Assembly (NCBI GenBank): GCA_025765595.1 | Contig: JAIVFH010000113.1 | Span: 1 to 64,000 of the forward strand | Length of the DNA: 64,000 nt | DNA from: Obelidium mucronatum | Lineage: Eukaryota > Chytridiomycota > Chytridiomycetes > Chytridiales > Chytriomycetaceae | Direction of reading: 5' to 3' | In this document: positions 19,355-30,846 of the stretch, piece after piece | Layout of the letters: each line of letters opens with the position of its first letter | Position numbering within the stretch: the first letter of the stretch is position 1 | The notes under the pieces: generated by a model | What the model was told of the DNA's origin: nothing | The model's input: only the letters and a program-made list of their open reading frames with translations | Databases searched by the model: none | Position numbers and translations under genes: made by a program

Positions 19355-20987
19355 TCAGCCTTGTTGGGAGCAGCGAATTGCAAGCTTCTTGGGCAGTCGA
19401 TTTGGATTGGCAGTCAAGACAGTGTTTGTGAACTGCAAGTGATGAAGTATCAGGTGTTGAATATCCTGTTCGATTATCGCCGTCTTCGTCATCGTGCATT
19501 CAGGAATGCAGATAACCTCTGCGTTGCATGCAGCGTGTAGGCTTTGGAGTTGTAAATTGTTGGAGGGGTTATGACTTGTCAAGGAGAGTATTTCATGAAT
19601 GAGTTTGTGGCAGAGTTTCTGCCGTGATTTTGGATCAGTGGTTTCTGGGAATAGTGATGTGGCGTGCGAGTCATGTTGGATTAACGTGCCGAGCATTCTG
19701 AAGGACTGTGTTATGGAATTTCAGTTAATACGTTCCATCCCATTCTACTTCTTGACACTCACATCTGACGCTTTCGCCAAGACATCTTGTGAGTGATTTA
19801 TAGCATCAGCTGACTGCAGCCGCGTAGATTGATATAAACGACGCGAAAAGTACCAAAACATCATTCGGCCATCCAATCCTTTTCACAAGCGACCTTTCAC
19901 TCTCGGGCTCCTGTTTCAAAGATCCCAGTTGAAAATCCATGCCCTTGGTCTTCTTGCTTCGGTTCAACTTTCACCCGTTTGGATGGATGCTGACTAGAAT
20001 CCAATTTCACGTGCGGGGAACAAGGACAAAGAGGGCATCCCAGCCTCATTCAAACACTCAAGAGTTATCCCCGCCGGTCCACCCATCCGGAACGAATGCG
20101 TTGCCGCCGCCGCCGCATCACCTTGAACATCTTCCGTAAGCAACAACTCTGTCGTCGCTAACCCTTTAAAATACTCTACAATGACTTCAGCCGAATGCGA
20201 AACAAGCGCAACTTTATGCACACAACAGCAAAACCCCGATTCCCCACGTTCCCTTGTAGCATTAGCATTAGCATAGCATAGCATAGCAGCAAGTAGATTG
20301 CAGAAGCTTTGCAGGGTCCAAAGGAACAGGCCCCACCAAATACAAATCCAAAACATCACGTTCCAAGAGCGGGAGCCCATGCTTGACAGTCGCCATTCCC
20401 TGCGTCCAAATCGAAACAGGCTGACGGGCCACTTAAATTCGGGAGATGTAGATCCACACGTCGCAGATTGAGTATTCGTTTTGCTAGGGCAAATACTGTA
20501 GTTGTGAGTGCGTCAGGAGTCGCAATCAGGCTCTAATGTGATTGAGAATAGAGCTGATGAATGGACTTTTCGTTTTCGAAACTTGGTTGTAGTTGAGAGG
20601 GTTTCTGAGACGCGTTGGATAGTGATTTGTGGACGGACCGTTGTATTCAACGGTGTCACAGATGCAGACAGCGTGATTGTGTTTACTAGAGGATTCCAAT
20701 AGATTGTCTGTCTTCGGCGATTCTCCGGAAACAATTACAATGACCTGTTGTTCTTTTGCGATTGCTGGAACAATCCTTGATGCAAGTGTGAGGGTATCGA
20801 GAGTGGTGACCTGCTCTGCCTGCATTGAGCACTGTGTTCCGAATTGTCCGAGAAGAGTCAGGAAGGATGTTGCCGCTGAGGCGAGCGCTGGTGTTTGAGT
20901 TTGAGACTGACTTGATAGAAGAAGGAGAAGCATTATAGTGATAATAAAATAAAGTAAAAGTAAAATAAAATAAATAAAACAAAACAA
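19355..20987 (-). other. Probable broken or multi-exon unknown gene
   Basis: Several minus-strand frames look coding but do not join cleanly. From right to left they are: a stretch rich in alternating hydrophobics (TLASRIVPAIAKEQQ, VIVIVSGESP) at 20526-20930; a piece containing VKHGLPLLERDVLDLYLVG near 20330; a piece VALVSHSAEVIVEYFKGL at about 20130-20220; and a helical piece LQLQSLHAACNAEVICIPE at 19355-19696. A small GCTAT/GCTAAT microsatellite at 20265-20290 sits at one frame change. I do not recognise a family. It may be one gene with introns and indels, or two; it is divergent from NC2-alpha with almost no gap. Confidence 0.3.
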
Positions 20988-21595
20988 ATGGGACGGAAAG
21001 GCCGCGACACATCACGCTTTCCAGCGGTAAGCTTTAAAAACATCAATCCAAAAAGATAAATCCTGATTGGCCTTAAACAACTTCTTCAGGCGAGAATCAA
21101 AAAGATTATGCGAAGCGACGAAGACGTGGGAAAGATCAACGCAGCCACACCACTCCTTGTCTCTAGTGCTCTCGAACAGTTTCTCAAGTCACTCGTATTG
21201 CAGTGTGTCGTCGAAGCAAAGAACAGAGGTGGGAAGAAGCTGATGGCGAGCCATTTGTAAGTCTTGTTGAACCCACCGCTCGTTTAACACGCCTTTTATT
21301 TTTTTTGGTTGCATATAGGAAAGCTGCCGTTAATTCCACGGAAAAGTTTGATTTCCTTAAAGACATTGTGGCGAATGTAGCTGATCCAGTTGAAGCTGAA
21401 GACCCTGAAGAACCCAAAAAGAAGAGAAAGAGACGTGAACGAAAAGTTAAAACAGAAGAAGGAGGAGAAGGAGGAGGAAAAGAAGAAGTGAAAGAAGAAG
21501 GTGAAGATGAGGAAGAAGATGAAGACGCAGGCGGTGAACGGAGGAGAAGAAAACCGTCAATTTCCAATTTGTTGAATGACGATGACGATGAGTGA
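20988..21595 (+). CDS. DRAP1: NC2-alpha / DRAP1 transcription corepressor subunit
   Basis: The gene has three exons: 20988-21026 (13 codons), 21090-21256 and 21319-21595. The histone fold reads ARIKKIMRSDEDVGKI, TPLLVSSALEQFLKSL and FDFLKDIVANV, which closely follows NC2-alpha (DRAP1, yeast Bur6). In that family NC2-alpha pairs with NC2-beta and binds TBP on promoter DNA to block TFIIA/TFIIB. The first exon encodes only MGRKGRDTSRFPA, found by its GTAAGC donor. The C-terminal third is a Lys/Glu/Asp-rich tail. All joints are in frame with consensus splice sites, so this is one of the cleanest genes here. CHRAC/Dpb-type histone folds are a less likely alternative. Confidence 0.82.
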
Positions 21596-21701
21596 AATAA
21601 AAAAAAGAGTCTATTTTATTTAATATTGGATTGGTTTTTTTTGATGCTGAATGGGTTAGATAGAATGCAAAAAAAAGTGGTTTGCCGAAAGGAAAATTTG
21701 A

Positions 21702-22568
21702 TCAACCCAACAGATGCTGCTGTTCCTGAAACAAAGCCAACTGCCCCAGAAGCCCAACGTTAGGCGAAATAAACTCATTCTTCCCCTTCACGTAATCATA
21801 CGCCTCCATCAGCCCCAACCCCCTCCTCCTCATCACACATGCAATTACTAATGAAGCACTCCTCGACACACCCTGATTGCACGCCACAAGAACCTGTTCA
21901 TTCCCTTCCCTTCGCTCCAAGAAATCATCAATCACTTGCAGAAGTTGCGGCAGTTCAACTGATATATCGCTGCCGTGATCCCACTCAATTTTTATGTAGG
22001 CCGGCGGTTTATTGGGCGTCGCTGCATTCTTGTTGCTGGTGGTGGAAAAGCTTGTGTCGATGCTTTGCTGAAGAGTCTCCATCATGGGAGAACTGAATGC
22101 TGATAACGTAGGCGACATTGATGGAGTCTCATCACAACAGCAACTGTCGCCACAACTGAAACTGCTCCTCATCGAATGCCCCGACTCTTCCGAATCACAT
22201 CGTTGTGGTTTGGGTATCGGTGATCCCAAGGGTTGCCATACCGGCGGTGGGCTTGATTGTTGTTGTTGCCGCATTTCCAGCAATCCATTCACAACTTCAA
22301 TCGCAACGTTGATGACAAGGCCCACGTTGTGCGCCCGTAAGGCATACGCTGATTCGGCATACGTTCGACTTGAAAGCAGCAGTCCCTCCTCCAGAATCTG
22401 AACGGGTCCGCCGAGAGAGAGGTAGGGGTCGTCGCCGCTGTGGTTGTTTTCGGGCTCCATGACCAAGAGGACTTCTTTCGGTCTTGCTGTTACTTCAGAC
22501 AGCGATAGAGGGACTTGTTGGTGTAAGCGGGCAGTATGCAGTTTGGGTAGTGTTGGCGGTGCCATCAT
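21702..22568 (-). CDS. Dual-specificity protein phosphatase-like protein
   Basis: The protein has 288 residues in a single exon. The C-terminal half is a DSP-type cysteine phosphatase domain. The signature loop VLVACNQGVSRSASLVIA keeps the nucleophilic Cys and the Arg of C-x5-R, but the usual His before Cys is Ala. It is followed by AYDYVKGKNEFISPNVGL, typical of the family's final helices. A long low-complexity insert (Gln, Ser, Pro, a CCC run) of about 80 residues sits between the N-terminal substrate-recognition part (EGLLLSSRTYAE ... VGLVINVA) and the catalytic region. The general acid Asp is probably in the IEWDHGSDISVEL segment. The loss of the His may alter Cys reactivity. Targets are unknown. 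Confidence 0.75.
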   Translation of the reverse strand: MMAPPTLPKLHTARLHQQVPLSLSEVTARPKEVLLVMEPENNHSGDDPYLSLGGPVQILEEGLLLSSRTYAESAYALRAHNVGLVINVAIEVVNGLLEMRQQQQSSPPPVWQPLGSPIPKPQRCDSEESGHSMRSSFSCGDSCCCDETPSMSPTLSAFSSPMMETLQQSIDTSFSTTSNKNAATPNKPPAYIKIEWDHGSDISVELPQLLQVIDDFLERREGNEQVLVACNQGVSRSASLVIACVMRRRGLGLMEAYDYVKGKNEFISPNVGLLGQLALFQEQQHLLG

Positions 22569-22915
22569 TTGGTCTCTTTTCTGATTTTTCGAAAATTGGA
22601 GTTGAACAAAAAATCAGAAAATCAAAAGTGAAAGACACACTCTGCCGCAGACCGTTTTTTTTTTTTTTTGCAAAATTTTTTCAACCGGTCAAAAAGCATT
22701 CAAACGGCAAACACGTTTGAGTGTCGTAATTTGTAATGAGGTTGACTCAAATTCTCTAATTTGCAGCAAATCCTTAATAGATTCCATAAAGAAAGTTGCC
22801 TTGAAAGTTTATTAGAATGAAGTCTATGATGGGTTTCCAACAATATAAAAATAGCATGAGACAAATCATATGAAAAAGAACGGATGCAAGAATAAAACTA
22901 AAAAAAAAGACAGAA
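22569..22915. other. Intergenic, no gene seen
   Basis: This AT-rich spacer lies between two minus-strand genes. It holds a run of 14 T at about 22657 and AATAAA-like signals near 22890 that suit the downstream gene. No conserved ORF is visible. Confidence 0.5.
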
Positions 22916-24845
22916 CTATGCTTCATCATATGTCGGAGGTGCGGCAGTCAGCTGCTGCATTGCTCTACGGAACTGTAACCGCTCGCCCACCGTGGATATC
23001 CTTAAAACAGTGAACAACTCCTCCAAACTCAGCTCCAGCAAAGCCAATCCATCAATTTTCTGTTCCAACACAGGTTCAGCATGTCCTCCGTTATTCGAAA
23101 CCCAGTCGGCTACTTGTTCAACACTCCATTCTTTTGGATGCACTGATATTCCATCCACAATGGTAGAAGAACTCTCACGATGAGCGAGCGTGTGAAGAGG
23201 GGCTGCATCATCTTGAGTTTCAGATTCTAGAAGAGCGGTTTCTAGTTTATATGCATCCTCCTCTTTCTTTGGTCTGGTTGATGGTGTGTGTGACGATGTT
23301 GCCTGGGACATGCCAGCAAACAATGGGTTCTCCTTTCTTTTGGCGTCTTCTACTACTACTACTACTTCACTACTGCTCCTCGGCTCTTCCAACACGTGAA
23401 CGACTTCAAATTCCTCCAGTTCAATTCCACCACTCAATGAATCTGCATAGTCATCGCGGGATCGACGATGATGATGAGGATGATGGGAAGAAGAAGATTG
23501 TCCGTGATCAATAACAAGAAATGGATTCCCACTCTTGTTACTGCTCGTGCTTGATGCTTTCCTGGGGATTTCAGTCTTGTTAGCCCGACTCTTTGCATTG
23601 CGACGATGACGGCGACAAAACCAAATGATTCCAGCAGCAACAATAGCCACCCCAAACGCACCCCACACAATCCCAAGAATCGTTGGAGTTTTTGAAGCCG
23701 AGGAAGATGGTATGGCAAACGTACTCAATTGACCCTTCACACTCGCCCTGCATTCTCCGGTCCCAGAATAAGTCACATTATCAGTCAAGACTTTACATTC
23801 AGCGTCTCCATAGAGACTGTAGATTACAGATTTCCCATCTTTATCCAATATGGCTTTGAAAGAGTCACCGTCAGACTTCATTTGACAGGTATCAAGAGCT
23901 ACGGATTCGATAAAGTCAGGCACCGTGCAGTTTGCGTCTGCAAAATGAGTCAAGACAACACGCTTGCTTGGATGTATCCCCAAAAGATTGAGTGGGGATG
24001 AGAGTAGTGTCCATCGTAGAAAAACAAGCCGTAGTCATTTGACTCAACCCAGGCGTGACAGTAGAATCACAGAGCGTGCTTGCAACACATTCTGTATTTG
24101 ATATTGTGTACTCCACCTGTTGTGGGAGTGCCCGTGCACGCAGCGCCCGAGTAGATTGCGGTTTGCTTGAAGCCGTGGTCGTTGAGCACGCGTGCCGTGT
24201 GGCCGTCCGCGCACGAGTGATTTGCAAAGGCAAAGCGGGTGGCGGTGATGAGCTCGTCGCAGTAGGCGTCGCTGAAGAACGACCAGAACACGCTGGCGTC
24301 CTCGAAGCTGCGCGTGACTCGCTCGGCCGCGTGAGTCACGAGTGCGCCGCCCCGCGCGGGGTCGGACGACGGCGCGGCCGCCTAAGGTTCTTGAGGCACG
24401 ACGGGCTGCCGGGCGCGAGCTCCGTGGCGCGCGTGGGCGAGTCGAGGCAGGCGCAGTGGTGTTTGGCCCGCCGCAGTCCGCCGCCGCCAGCTGCACGCGC
24501 GTGCTGCCGCCGCCGTAAGAAGCCGCCGCCGAAGCCGCCCACGTCCGCCGGCAGCGACGCAGCCGCTCTGCGCCGAGTAGGCGTTCGTCCAGCCATGGCA
24601 GCGGCGCATGTGATGTTTCGGCACGGCAACTCGGCAATCGACGAAGAGGGGTCGCATGCGGACGCCGCCATGTCGATGCGCTCGACCCACGATCTGTCGC
24701 AGCGGCGGTTGTAGAAGTACACTGTGAAGGCGTACGTCGGCGGAGTTGTCATCGAACGATTATTTAAATATGAAACAAGAAAATGGCAAAAAAGGCTACA
24801 AGCTCCAATTAAGCCAAGAAAATAAGAGTTCTTGTGGCCACTCAT
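22916..24845 (-). CDS. Single-pass membrane protein with Cys-rich ectodomain and SAM domain
   Basis: The start at 24845 gives a hydrophobic leader (NSYFLGLIGACSLFCHFLVSY). A long Cys-rich extracellular part follows, with spaced motifs such as YCDELITATRFAF, FADANCT and YGDAECK. A transmembrane helix (TPTILGIVWGAFGVAIVAAG, ending WFCRRHRR) comes next, then a Ser/His-rich cytoplasmic region. The protein ends in a SAM domain with WSVEQVADWVSNNGG and LLELSLEELFTVL. The layout suggests a surface receptor or adhesion protein that recruits SAM-domain partners inside. The SAM end to the helix (22916 to about 23960) is one clean frame. The ectodomain changes frame at least twice, near 23975 and 24130, in or near a GC-rich stretch. 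I take these as indels rather than introns. Confidence 0.55.
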
Positions 24846-25353
24846 GTAACCCTTTAAATTGCAATTGCCAATTGGATGGCGATGGCATACTGAATTCATC
24901 GGCAAGAGCAAGATGGAAGCAAGTTGTTGATCATGCTTGAAAAATTGCAAGAAAGAGGCTCGCTTCGCTAATGTGGTTTGAATATGAATCGAAACTCATT
25001 GGTCGATTACGATATTCGGAACGATGATGGTACAAGTACTCTGAGACGCTTAGACACATGAAAATGCGTGCTTCTGGGCGTAAAGGAAGCTTTCGCTGAA
25101 CAATACAAGTAATGCGCGTGTTGTATGTATTTAAAGAGCTTCTTTCAACTATATGTCAATCGTGACGGTGTATGTTGACAGAATTATAATGCTCAAGCTC
25201 ACCGATCTACAGCTCTCGTTGAAACATAACTTACAGCAAAAGATTCTATTCAAAAACAGCTCATAACAACAACTAAGGATGTAGAATGGATTAAATCGCA
25301 ATTAAATCGCAATTTTTTTTATAAACATCAAAAGTTGGCCAAAACCAACGTGA
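24846..25353. other. Intergenic, divergent promoter region
   Basis: AT-rich DNA lies between a minus-strand membrane protein and a plus-strand RS-rich protein. I see no gene; short ORFs here have no coding character. Confidence 0.4.
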
Positions 25354-28300
25354 ATGGAAACAGACGACCCATTGCGACCTTTGATCCAAGACCGTCTCGC
25401 AGACTTTACGCATCGCATCCAAGTTATCGCACCGCAGCTGAAACTATTTGCTCCTGCTCGATACGACGAATACGTGTATGTTTTTTTTTCCCTGTTTGGT
25501 GTTCCCCAAAACTCAGCTCCTATTTTTCGCTTCTAGCACATTCTTCCACAACTACAAACACTCGTCGTCAAACCAAGTGAAAAGGCCTCAATCAGCTGCT
25601 GCTGTTGCCGCTGCTGTCCCGTCGTCGCCTGTTGTTGTTGTTGTTGCTCCAAAATCAGTCGTGAACCAATCAGAACAGATCACAGAACCTCCACCAAATC
25701 ACAAACCCCCGCCGCAGCCTGCAGCAATGCCAAGCAACAAAGGAAACACACTTGTAGACTTGGATTTTTCTGATGATGATGAAGACGAATCGATGCTCCA
25801 GAGTTCTCTGAATGGGGTACGTTTTTTTCCTTTGAAGGCCACAAACTCCACTACACGACTCTGCCACATCCTTTCTTCTCGCTTCTCTCGCAAGCTCTTT
25901 GGCTCAATACGGAGCTATCTCTCTTATTAAAGCAACGGAAAAAATAATCACTCTCGAGATCCTGACTTTTCTCTTCACCCCTTCTTGCCGCAGTCGATAA
26001 CTGAAAATTGAATCCCAACAACCCAATATCTATCCATTTTGTAGCAACGAGCAGAAGAACCAGCAGCACAGCCGCCAATTATCGAAACCGCGGTTAACAA
26101 CGCGAAGCAGGAGGAAGAGGAGGAACTGATATTTTCATCCGACTCGGAGTCTGATTCAGAACACCTTCCCCCACAACAACAACAGCAGCAGCAACAGCAA
26201 ATAATCCCGATTGCCGATGAACCCACTCCTATGGATACAGACACTTGTGTCAAATACCAAAGTATGTTGGATTAAAATAATTTCTTTGCTTCCCCAACAA
26301 AAACAACACAGTAGTAACAGTTTGATTACATAAAAAAAAGGAGACGTCACCAATACCATCCCCGAAATCAAAATCCCACCGCCACTCTTCTTCATCCTCA
26401 GAAGACCGAGACAACAGCAACAACTCCCCATTATCCGTCCCCAACACCAGCAGCAGCAGCACCCCCAAAAGCCTTACCAAACAGAGTTCAAGTTCAAATC
26501 ATTGAAAAGTCAGAAGAGTATATATCCTCGCCGCGGTCATCAACAGCCGGTGGCGGCGGGTCTAAGCGATTGACGAGAGAAGAGCTTGATAAACGAGATC
26601 AACGAGACCGAGACCGCCGGAAAGAAAAAGAACGAATGGATCTATTGGATCATCGTCATTCAACAATTGGTGTTGTGGTGAAGGAGAAGGAAGACTGGAC
26701 CGGCTTGTAGATGGAAGTAGGAGTATTCGACGAGAAAATGATTCCGGGCGAAATAGTGTCCGCGGCGGCGGCGGCGGCGGTGAGAAAAGCAATGGATCCG
26801 CTTCTGGGTCTGTGAGGAGAGAGAATCGAGATCGAGAGCGCAGCCGCGACCGTGGTAGAGAAAGGGACCGTGACAGAGGGGATCGATCTGGTAGAGATCC
26901 ACGAGATGTACGAGACGATCGCAATGAGAGACCCAAAGGAGACGACCGCAAAAGGAAACGAGATGACGTTGATGACAAGAAGCGAAAAGAAGATGATGGA
27001 GGTAGGTAGTCTTGCGAAACGCGGGAGATCCAGATCACGGTCCAAATCAAGAGATCGTGGAAACTCGAAACGAGATGAAGCAAAGTACGTTAGTCCGGAC
27101 AGGAAACCGCGAATCAGGTCGAGGGATAGAAGAGATGATAAGGAAAGGGATAGAAGTCGGTCAAAGTCGAGAGATAGGCGGAACGATCGCAGTCGGGACT
27201 GGTCATTATCTCGCAGTCGTAGTAAATCCAAGGATCGTAATAGTGATCGTCGGAAACGCGACACGAAGCGGAATCGCTCCAGATCGCGTGATCGGTCGCC
27301 GGATAAAAGAAGGGATGACGAAAAGAAGGACGCCAAAAGGAAAGGCGGGAAGAAGGATGAAGAAGATTCGAAGCGGTCGTCTTCCGCAAGGGATGATCGA
27401 GTGAACCACTTGAATACACGGAAGGGCAACGAATCCCCAGTAGTACTGCCTCCACCCTCGTCCTCTTCGACTTCAGCCAAAAATATACGAACCGAGTCTC
27501 AACAACACGGTACACCGCCAACCCCAATAATCGCCAAGAAAGTCAGCCTCTCTGAATACAATAGCAAAAAGGATCTGCTATCGGTTCCCCATCAACATCA
27601 AAGGCCCAAACCGATAATGCCAGCAGTGGTGAACACAGCAGCGGCCGTGGCGCCACCTCCGACAATGTCTGGCGAAACTTCCAAGCTGAACTGGCGTAGT
27701 TTGGTTGCAATCCACAAACACAAGGGTGACGAGATCAATCAAAGGTCGAAAGATCCTGCAGGAGTCCCTGTGACTGAACAAGAAAGCCATCTGTTGATGC
27801 TTCACTACTGCGCATCTGTATTTTATTCTTTGCTCGAGGTAAGCAAACACATACCACGACCACCACTGCGCTTTTGAAGTCTGACACACCAAGGAACAAA
27901 CAGACTGGAAAAGACGACGCTCAAATCTCAAGTACACACACCCTCAATACCTCATTGCTGCAGTTTGTTTTGAAACGGTTATCCAGATCCAAAATGAGCT
28001 CTATTTATGCATTGATGTGAGTTGGATTTGACTTTATCCTTCAACTTTTTTTTTTGGTATCAAGTTCTCATCACAAGCATCCATTAGGCTTCGTCTTGAA
28101 ACTGTATTATTGTCCCGATTTGCTCGCAAAAAGTCCCATGATACCGCCAAACGAGCCAAAGCACTATCAGCATTCATTGCCGAACAAGGGAAACAGGACC
28201 CATTCGCAACGAAATTTGAAGTCGAGTTTGCGAATACAAATTTCCCGCTCTTGAAGGAGACACTGCAGCTGTCTGTGGATGTTGACCAGGCCGTGCGGAA

Positions 28301-28554
28301 AGCCGAATTGAATTGGACGACGGCGGAGAAACTGTGTCCAAGCTATCATGGTGAGCTTTTAGAAAAAAAAAAAACATCTTTTCTTTGCCAAGTCATCTTA
28401 TTTCTTTTTCTTCTTTCAAATAGATGCGTTTCCGAGTGCCGGTTCTTTCCAGATCACTGCCTACTGCGAGTACAAGGATTTTGCCGAATATGGAATCTCG
28501 TGTCTTCGAGACTATGCCGATAAGAATGGCTGTGCAGAGTTTTTAAGTGTTTGA
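25354..28554 (+). CDS. Large RS/RD-repeat nuclear protein
   Basis: A multi-exon gene. Exon 1 (25354-25475) encodes METDDPLRPLIQDRLADF. Further exons follow at 25537-25816 (acidic, LVDLDFSDDDEDE) and 26045 to about 26260 (acidic then poly-Gln). The long middle (about 26360-27880) holds Ser-rich stretches and an extended RS/RD-rich domain (SRSRSKSRDR type, about 26810-27380). The C-terminus is helical, spread over exons joined at about 27838, 27930-28018, 28086-28350 and 28423-28554. RS domains mark splicing or transcription-elongation proteins. The overall plan, with its disordered acidic/Ser middle and a helical C-terminal domain, recalls AF4/FMR2 family members, but I cannot confirm this. 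The frame shifts around 26450 (CAG microsatellite) and 26700-27000 are unresolved, so this might also be two genes. Confidence 0.5.
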
Positions 28555-28609
28555 ATAAATATAGTTGGTTCTTTTCTTTTTATTTATTTTGCCCCTGACA
28601 AGAACACCA

Positions 28610-29247
28610 ATGAAGCGACGGGTAGAAGAGGTTTCAGCAAACGAAGGAGGCGGATCGATGCTCAAATATCGAAGAGAAGATATTGACTGGGCGACGATAC
28701 ATGGTTGGTAATCGTCCGTCATCCGGTCCTGTGGTTGGTAACTGACGTTGCAGCTCTTTGCTTTCACAGCTGAAACTCAGGCCCGGTTGATGCGTTCTCA
28801 AGCGGCTTTCTCGTTCAAACCACAGCAAGCAAGCTGTGCCCTTGACCCGTACGGAGGGGGGCCTGGAGGTCCATCTATCGGACACATCCAACAACACTTT
28901 TCCGTCCAGCCACTTAACGGAACATATACCCCTTCAGCAAATACCCCACATGATTCCCGGACATCTAACAAGCCGTTTCATCAAGTTACCCCGTCGCATG
29001 CAGCAAGCAGCAACAGCAGCAACGGTCTCAGTTGCTATGTTTCCATTGTGGCGTTTCTGCAGCAAACTCTGCAATGTCTTATATGAGCACCCAGCCGTTG
29101 CAAACATGCCACTTCTGCGAGAAATTAGCGTGTGGAGAGTGTTGTCACTTTTGTAGTAAATGCGAGGAGGTTTTTTGTAGAGGATGTTTGGTCGTTGAAT
29201 ATTCGGATGGGGGTCAAGGGGGCGTTTGCTTGACATGTCGATATTAG
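28610..29247 (+). CDS. SIVA1: SIVA-like zinc-binding protein
   Basis: The C-terminal ~65 residues carry a dense Cys pattern: CFHCG, CHFCEKLACGECCHFC, CEEVFCRGC and CLTCRY at the very end. This is the layout of the SIVA family, whose vertebrate members bind death-receptor tails and other proteins through this zinc-coordinating region. The N-terminal exon reads MKRRVEEVSANEGG and ends at a GT donor near 28703, followed by SETQARLMRSQAAFSF. The frame changes once within a CAG-rich microsatellite at about 29005-29020, just before the Cys domain; either an intron or an indel is needed. In fungi the role is unknown, so I would not infer apoptosis. Confidence 0.6.
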
Positions 29248-29566
29248 GAATTGTTTTCCTTTTTGGGAAGTATATAGTTGTTGTTGACAAAAAGTAGTTC
29301 TGTCTTGGTGCTTGTACATCCTTTTTCTATATGGTGCTATTTTGTTGATTACCTGTTGTTTCTACTTCAATATTTAACTTACAATAAAGAAGCATTTGGT
29401 AACCAAGTATTTATGTTGGTATTAAATTCTTTGTTAACGTCACGCCACTCAGTTGAGTTTCAAGGTTGAAAACTGACTCTGATTGTGTCACTTCAAACTA
29501 AACACATAAAAACAGATAAGACGGCCCAGCCAAGTTCAAAACAAACTTAACCAAACAACATCAATT
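29248..29566. other. Intergenic, no gene seen
   Basis: AT-rich spacer between SIVA and the first of two small paralogues. A TATTTAA and an AATAAAG signal occur near 29375-29390. Confidence 0.4.
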
Positions 29567-30011
29567 ATGCCACAAAAGCAAACCCATTCATCATCGGCAT
29601 CCCCATCATCATCATTTCCAAAACTCTGTTCAACTTCTGGTTCGACAGGCCTCGGACTCACCATTGACACCACCCACGTCACATGTGCTCAGTACCGAGA
29701 TGAAGAAGGAGATACTCTAGTGCAAGACATGAAGTTCCTTCTGGGTTTGGAGCCTGCCAAGACGTTGGAACCGAATTTTGTCAACCGGTTCTTGACCACC
29801 CTGTTTAAGTTGCGACGGATACCAGAAATTAATCATGACTTGCTTGATCGGATATGCGTGAAAAGTGGATGAAGTGCAGCGCAAGGAAATCAACCGACAA
29901 GCCCTTGTGCAAGCCAAAGAGAAGCGACGGGCTGCGGCTCGAGGACCAAAACCTGCTCAGCGGAATATTTATGTTCCATTCAATGGAAGACGGAACTCTA
30001 TAATTGTTTGA
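29567..30011 (+). pseudogene. Small unknown paralogue A, one frameshift
   Basis: The gene encodes about 147 codons. A Ser-rich start leads into a domain shared with the next gene, with LEPNFVNRFLTTLFKLRRIPEINHDLLDRIC matching LNPEFNERFYTALAKLRRIPGINHDVLDDIC there (quoted here as a pattern: L-x-P-x-F-x-x-R-F ... LRRIPxINHDxLDxIC). A run of four A at 29861-29864 shifts the frame. Beyond it the product continues with a basic helix and ends in the shared motif VPFNGRRNSI, 3 codons before the stop. I know no family with this signature. A sequencing error is as likely as decay. Confidence 0.5.
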
Positions 30012-30448
30012 TTTCATATCAGCGATATCTTTCTACTTATTTCACATTACTTTCATATGTTTTGACTTCATTCCATACTTCAACTTTTGCTAATAATGCA
30101 TAAATAGTTGTTTTTTTAAGTAATTGTAACTTCTTTGTATTTTATTTCTGAATCCGACCCAGCCAATGGAAGTTATGGAACCCCTCCACTCATTATGAAA
30201 GACACACCAAACAACCAGCGAGTAGTTCACATCGTTTAATGCTTGGCCTGTCACTTATTTTCATTCATTACAACTTTGGAATTATGTTTATAAAGTGAGT
30301 GTTAAAACGTTCAAATCTGAAACACTCAGAAACGAACCTTTGAATTCTCTTGCCACCAGGAATTCCATTCATTCCCACCGGAAAAAAAGGAAGCTCATAA
30401 AGCCGACGCCACCTATCATCGAAGAAGTCAGCAAATACTCTCGCACAA
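30012..30448. other. Intergenic between the two small paralogues
   Basis: AT-rich, with several short poly-T/A tracts and no conserved ORF. An open frame just before 30449 (Lys/Pro-rich) might be 5' UTR or an alternative start. Confidence 0.4.
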
Positions 30449-30772
30449 ATGAGTTACACTATGGACGTTCAATCTCTCACTTCTGAAGTCATATACCTGT
30501 TGAATCAACCTTCAACGCATTGCCTGAATCCAGAATTCAACGAGAGGTTCTACACGGCACTTGCAAAGCTTCGTAGAATACCAGGAATCAATCATGATGT
30601 GTTGGATGATATTTGTTTACGCGTGGATCATGTTCGGGACCAAGAACTCAAGAAGCAGATGAAGAAACGTGCCAACAAGTCTAGCATGGCAAAGATTCAA
30701 GAATATCCCAAGCCCGCTCAGAGATTCATTTCTGTTCCGTTTATTGGAAGAAGAAATTCAATTGTGTTATAA
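30449..30772 (+). CDS. Small unknown paralogue B (intact)
   Basis: The ORF has 107 residues and is the intact relative of 29567-30011. It keeps the core LRRIPGINHDVLDDICLR, a basic helix (KKQMKKRANKSS) and the terminal signature VPFIGRRNSIVL. It has no signal peptide or membrane segment. The conserved basic helix and C-terminal RRNS motif suggest binding to another protein or nucleic acid, but this is a guess. The start at 30449 is chosen because it lies shortly before the conserved domain. Confidence 0.6.
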   Translation: MSYTMDVQSLTSEVIYLLNQPSTHCLNPEFNERFYTALAKLRRIPGINHDVLDDICLRVDHVRDQELKKQMKKRANKSSMAKIQEYPKPAQRFISVPFIGRRNSIVL

Positions 30773-30846
30773 GCTTCATTGTAAAAATATTTTAAAAAAA
30801 ATGCAATAAATACGTTATTAATTATATACACACTCATCCTGAAAGA

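Noticed and set aside
24055..24714. 219-codon plus-strand ORF
   Set aside because: Lies in a GC-rich stretch where stops are rare; the minus strand carries the Cys-rich ectodomain pieces.
26562..27480. Long minus-strand ORFs rich in Ser/Arg/Leu
   Set aside because: Antisense of the RS/RD repeat region; low-complexity repeats open several frames at once.
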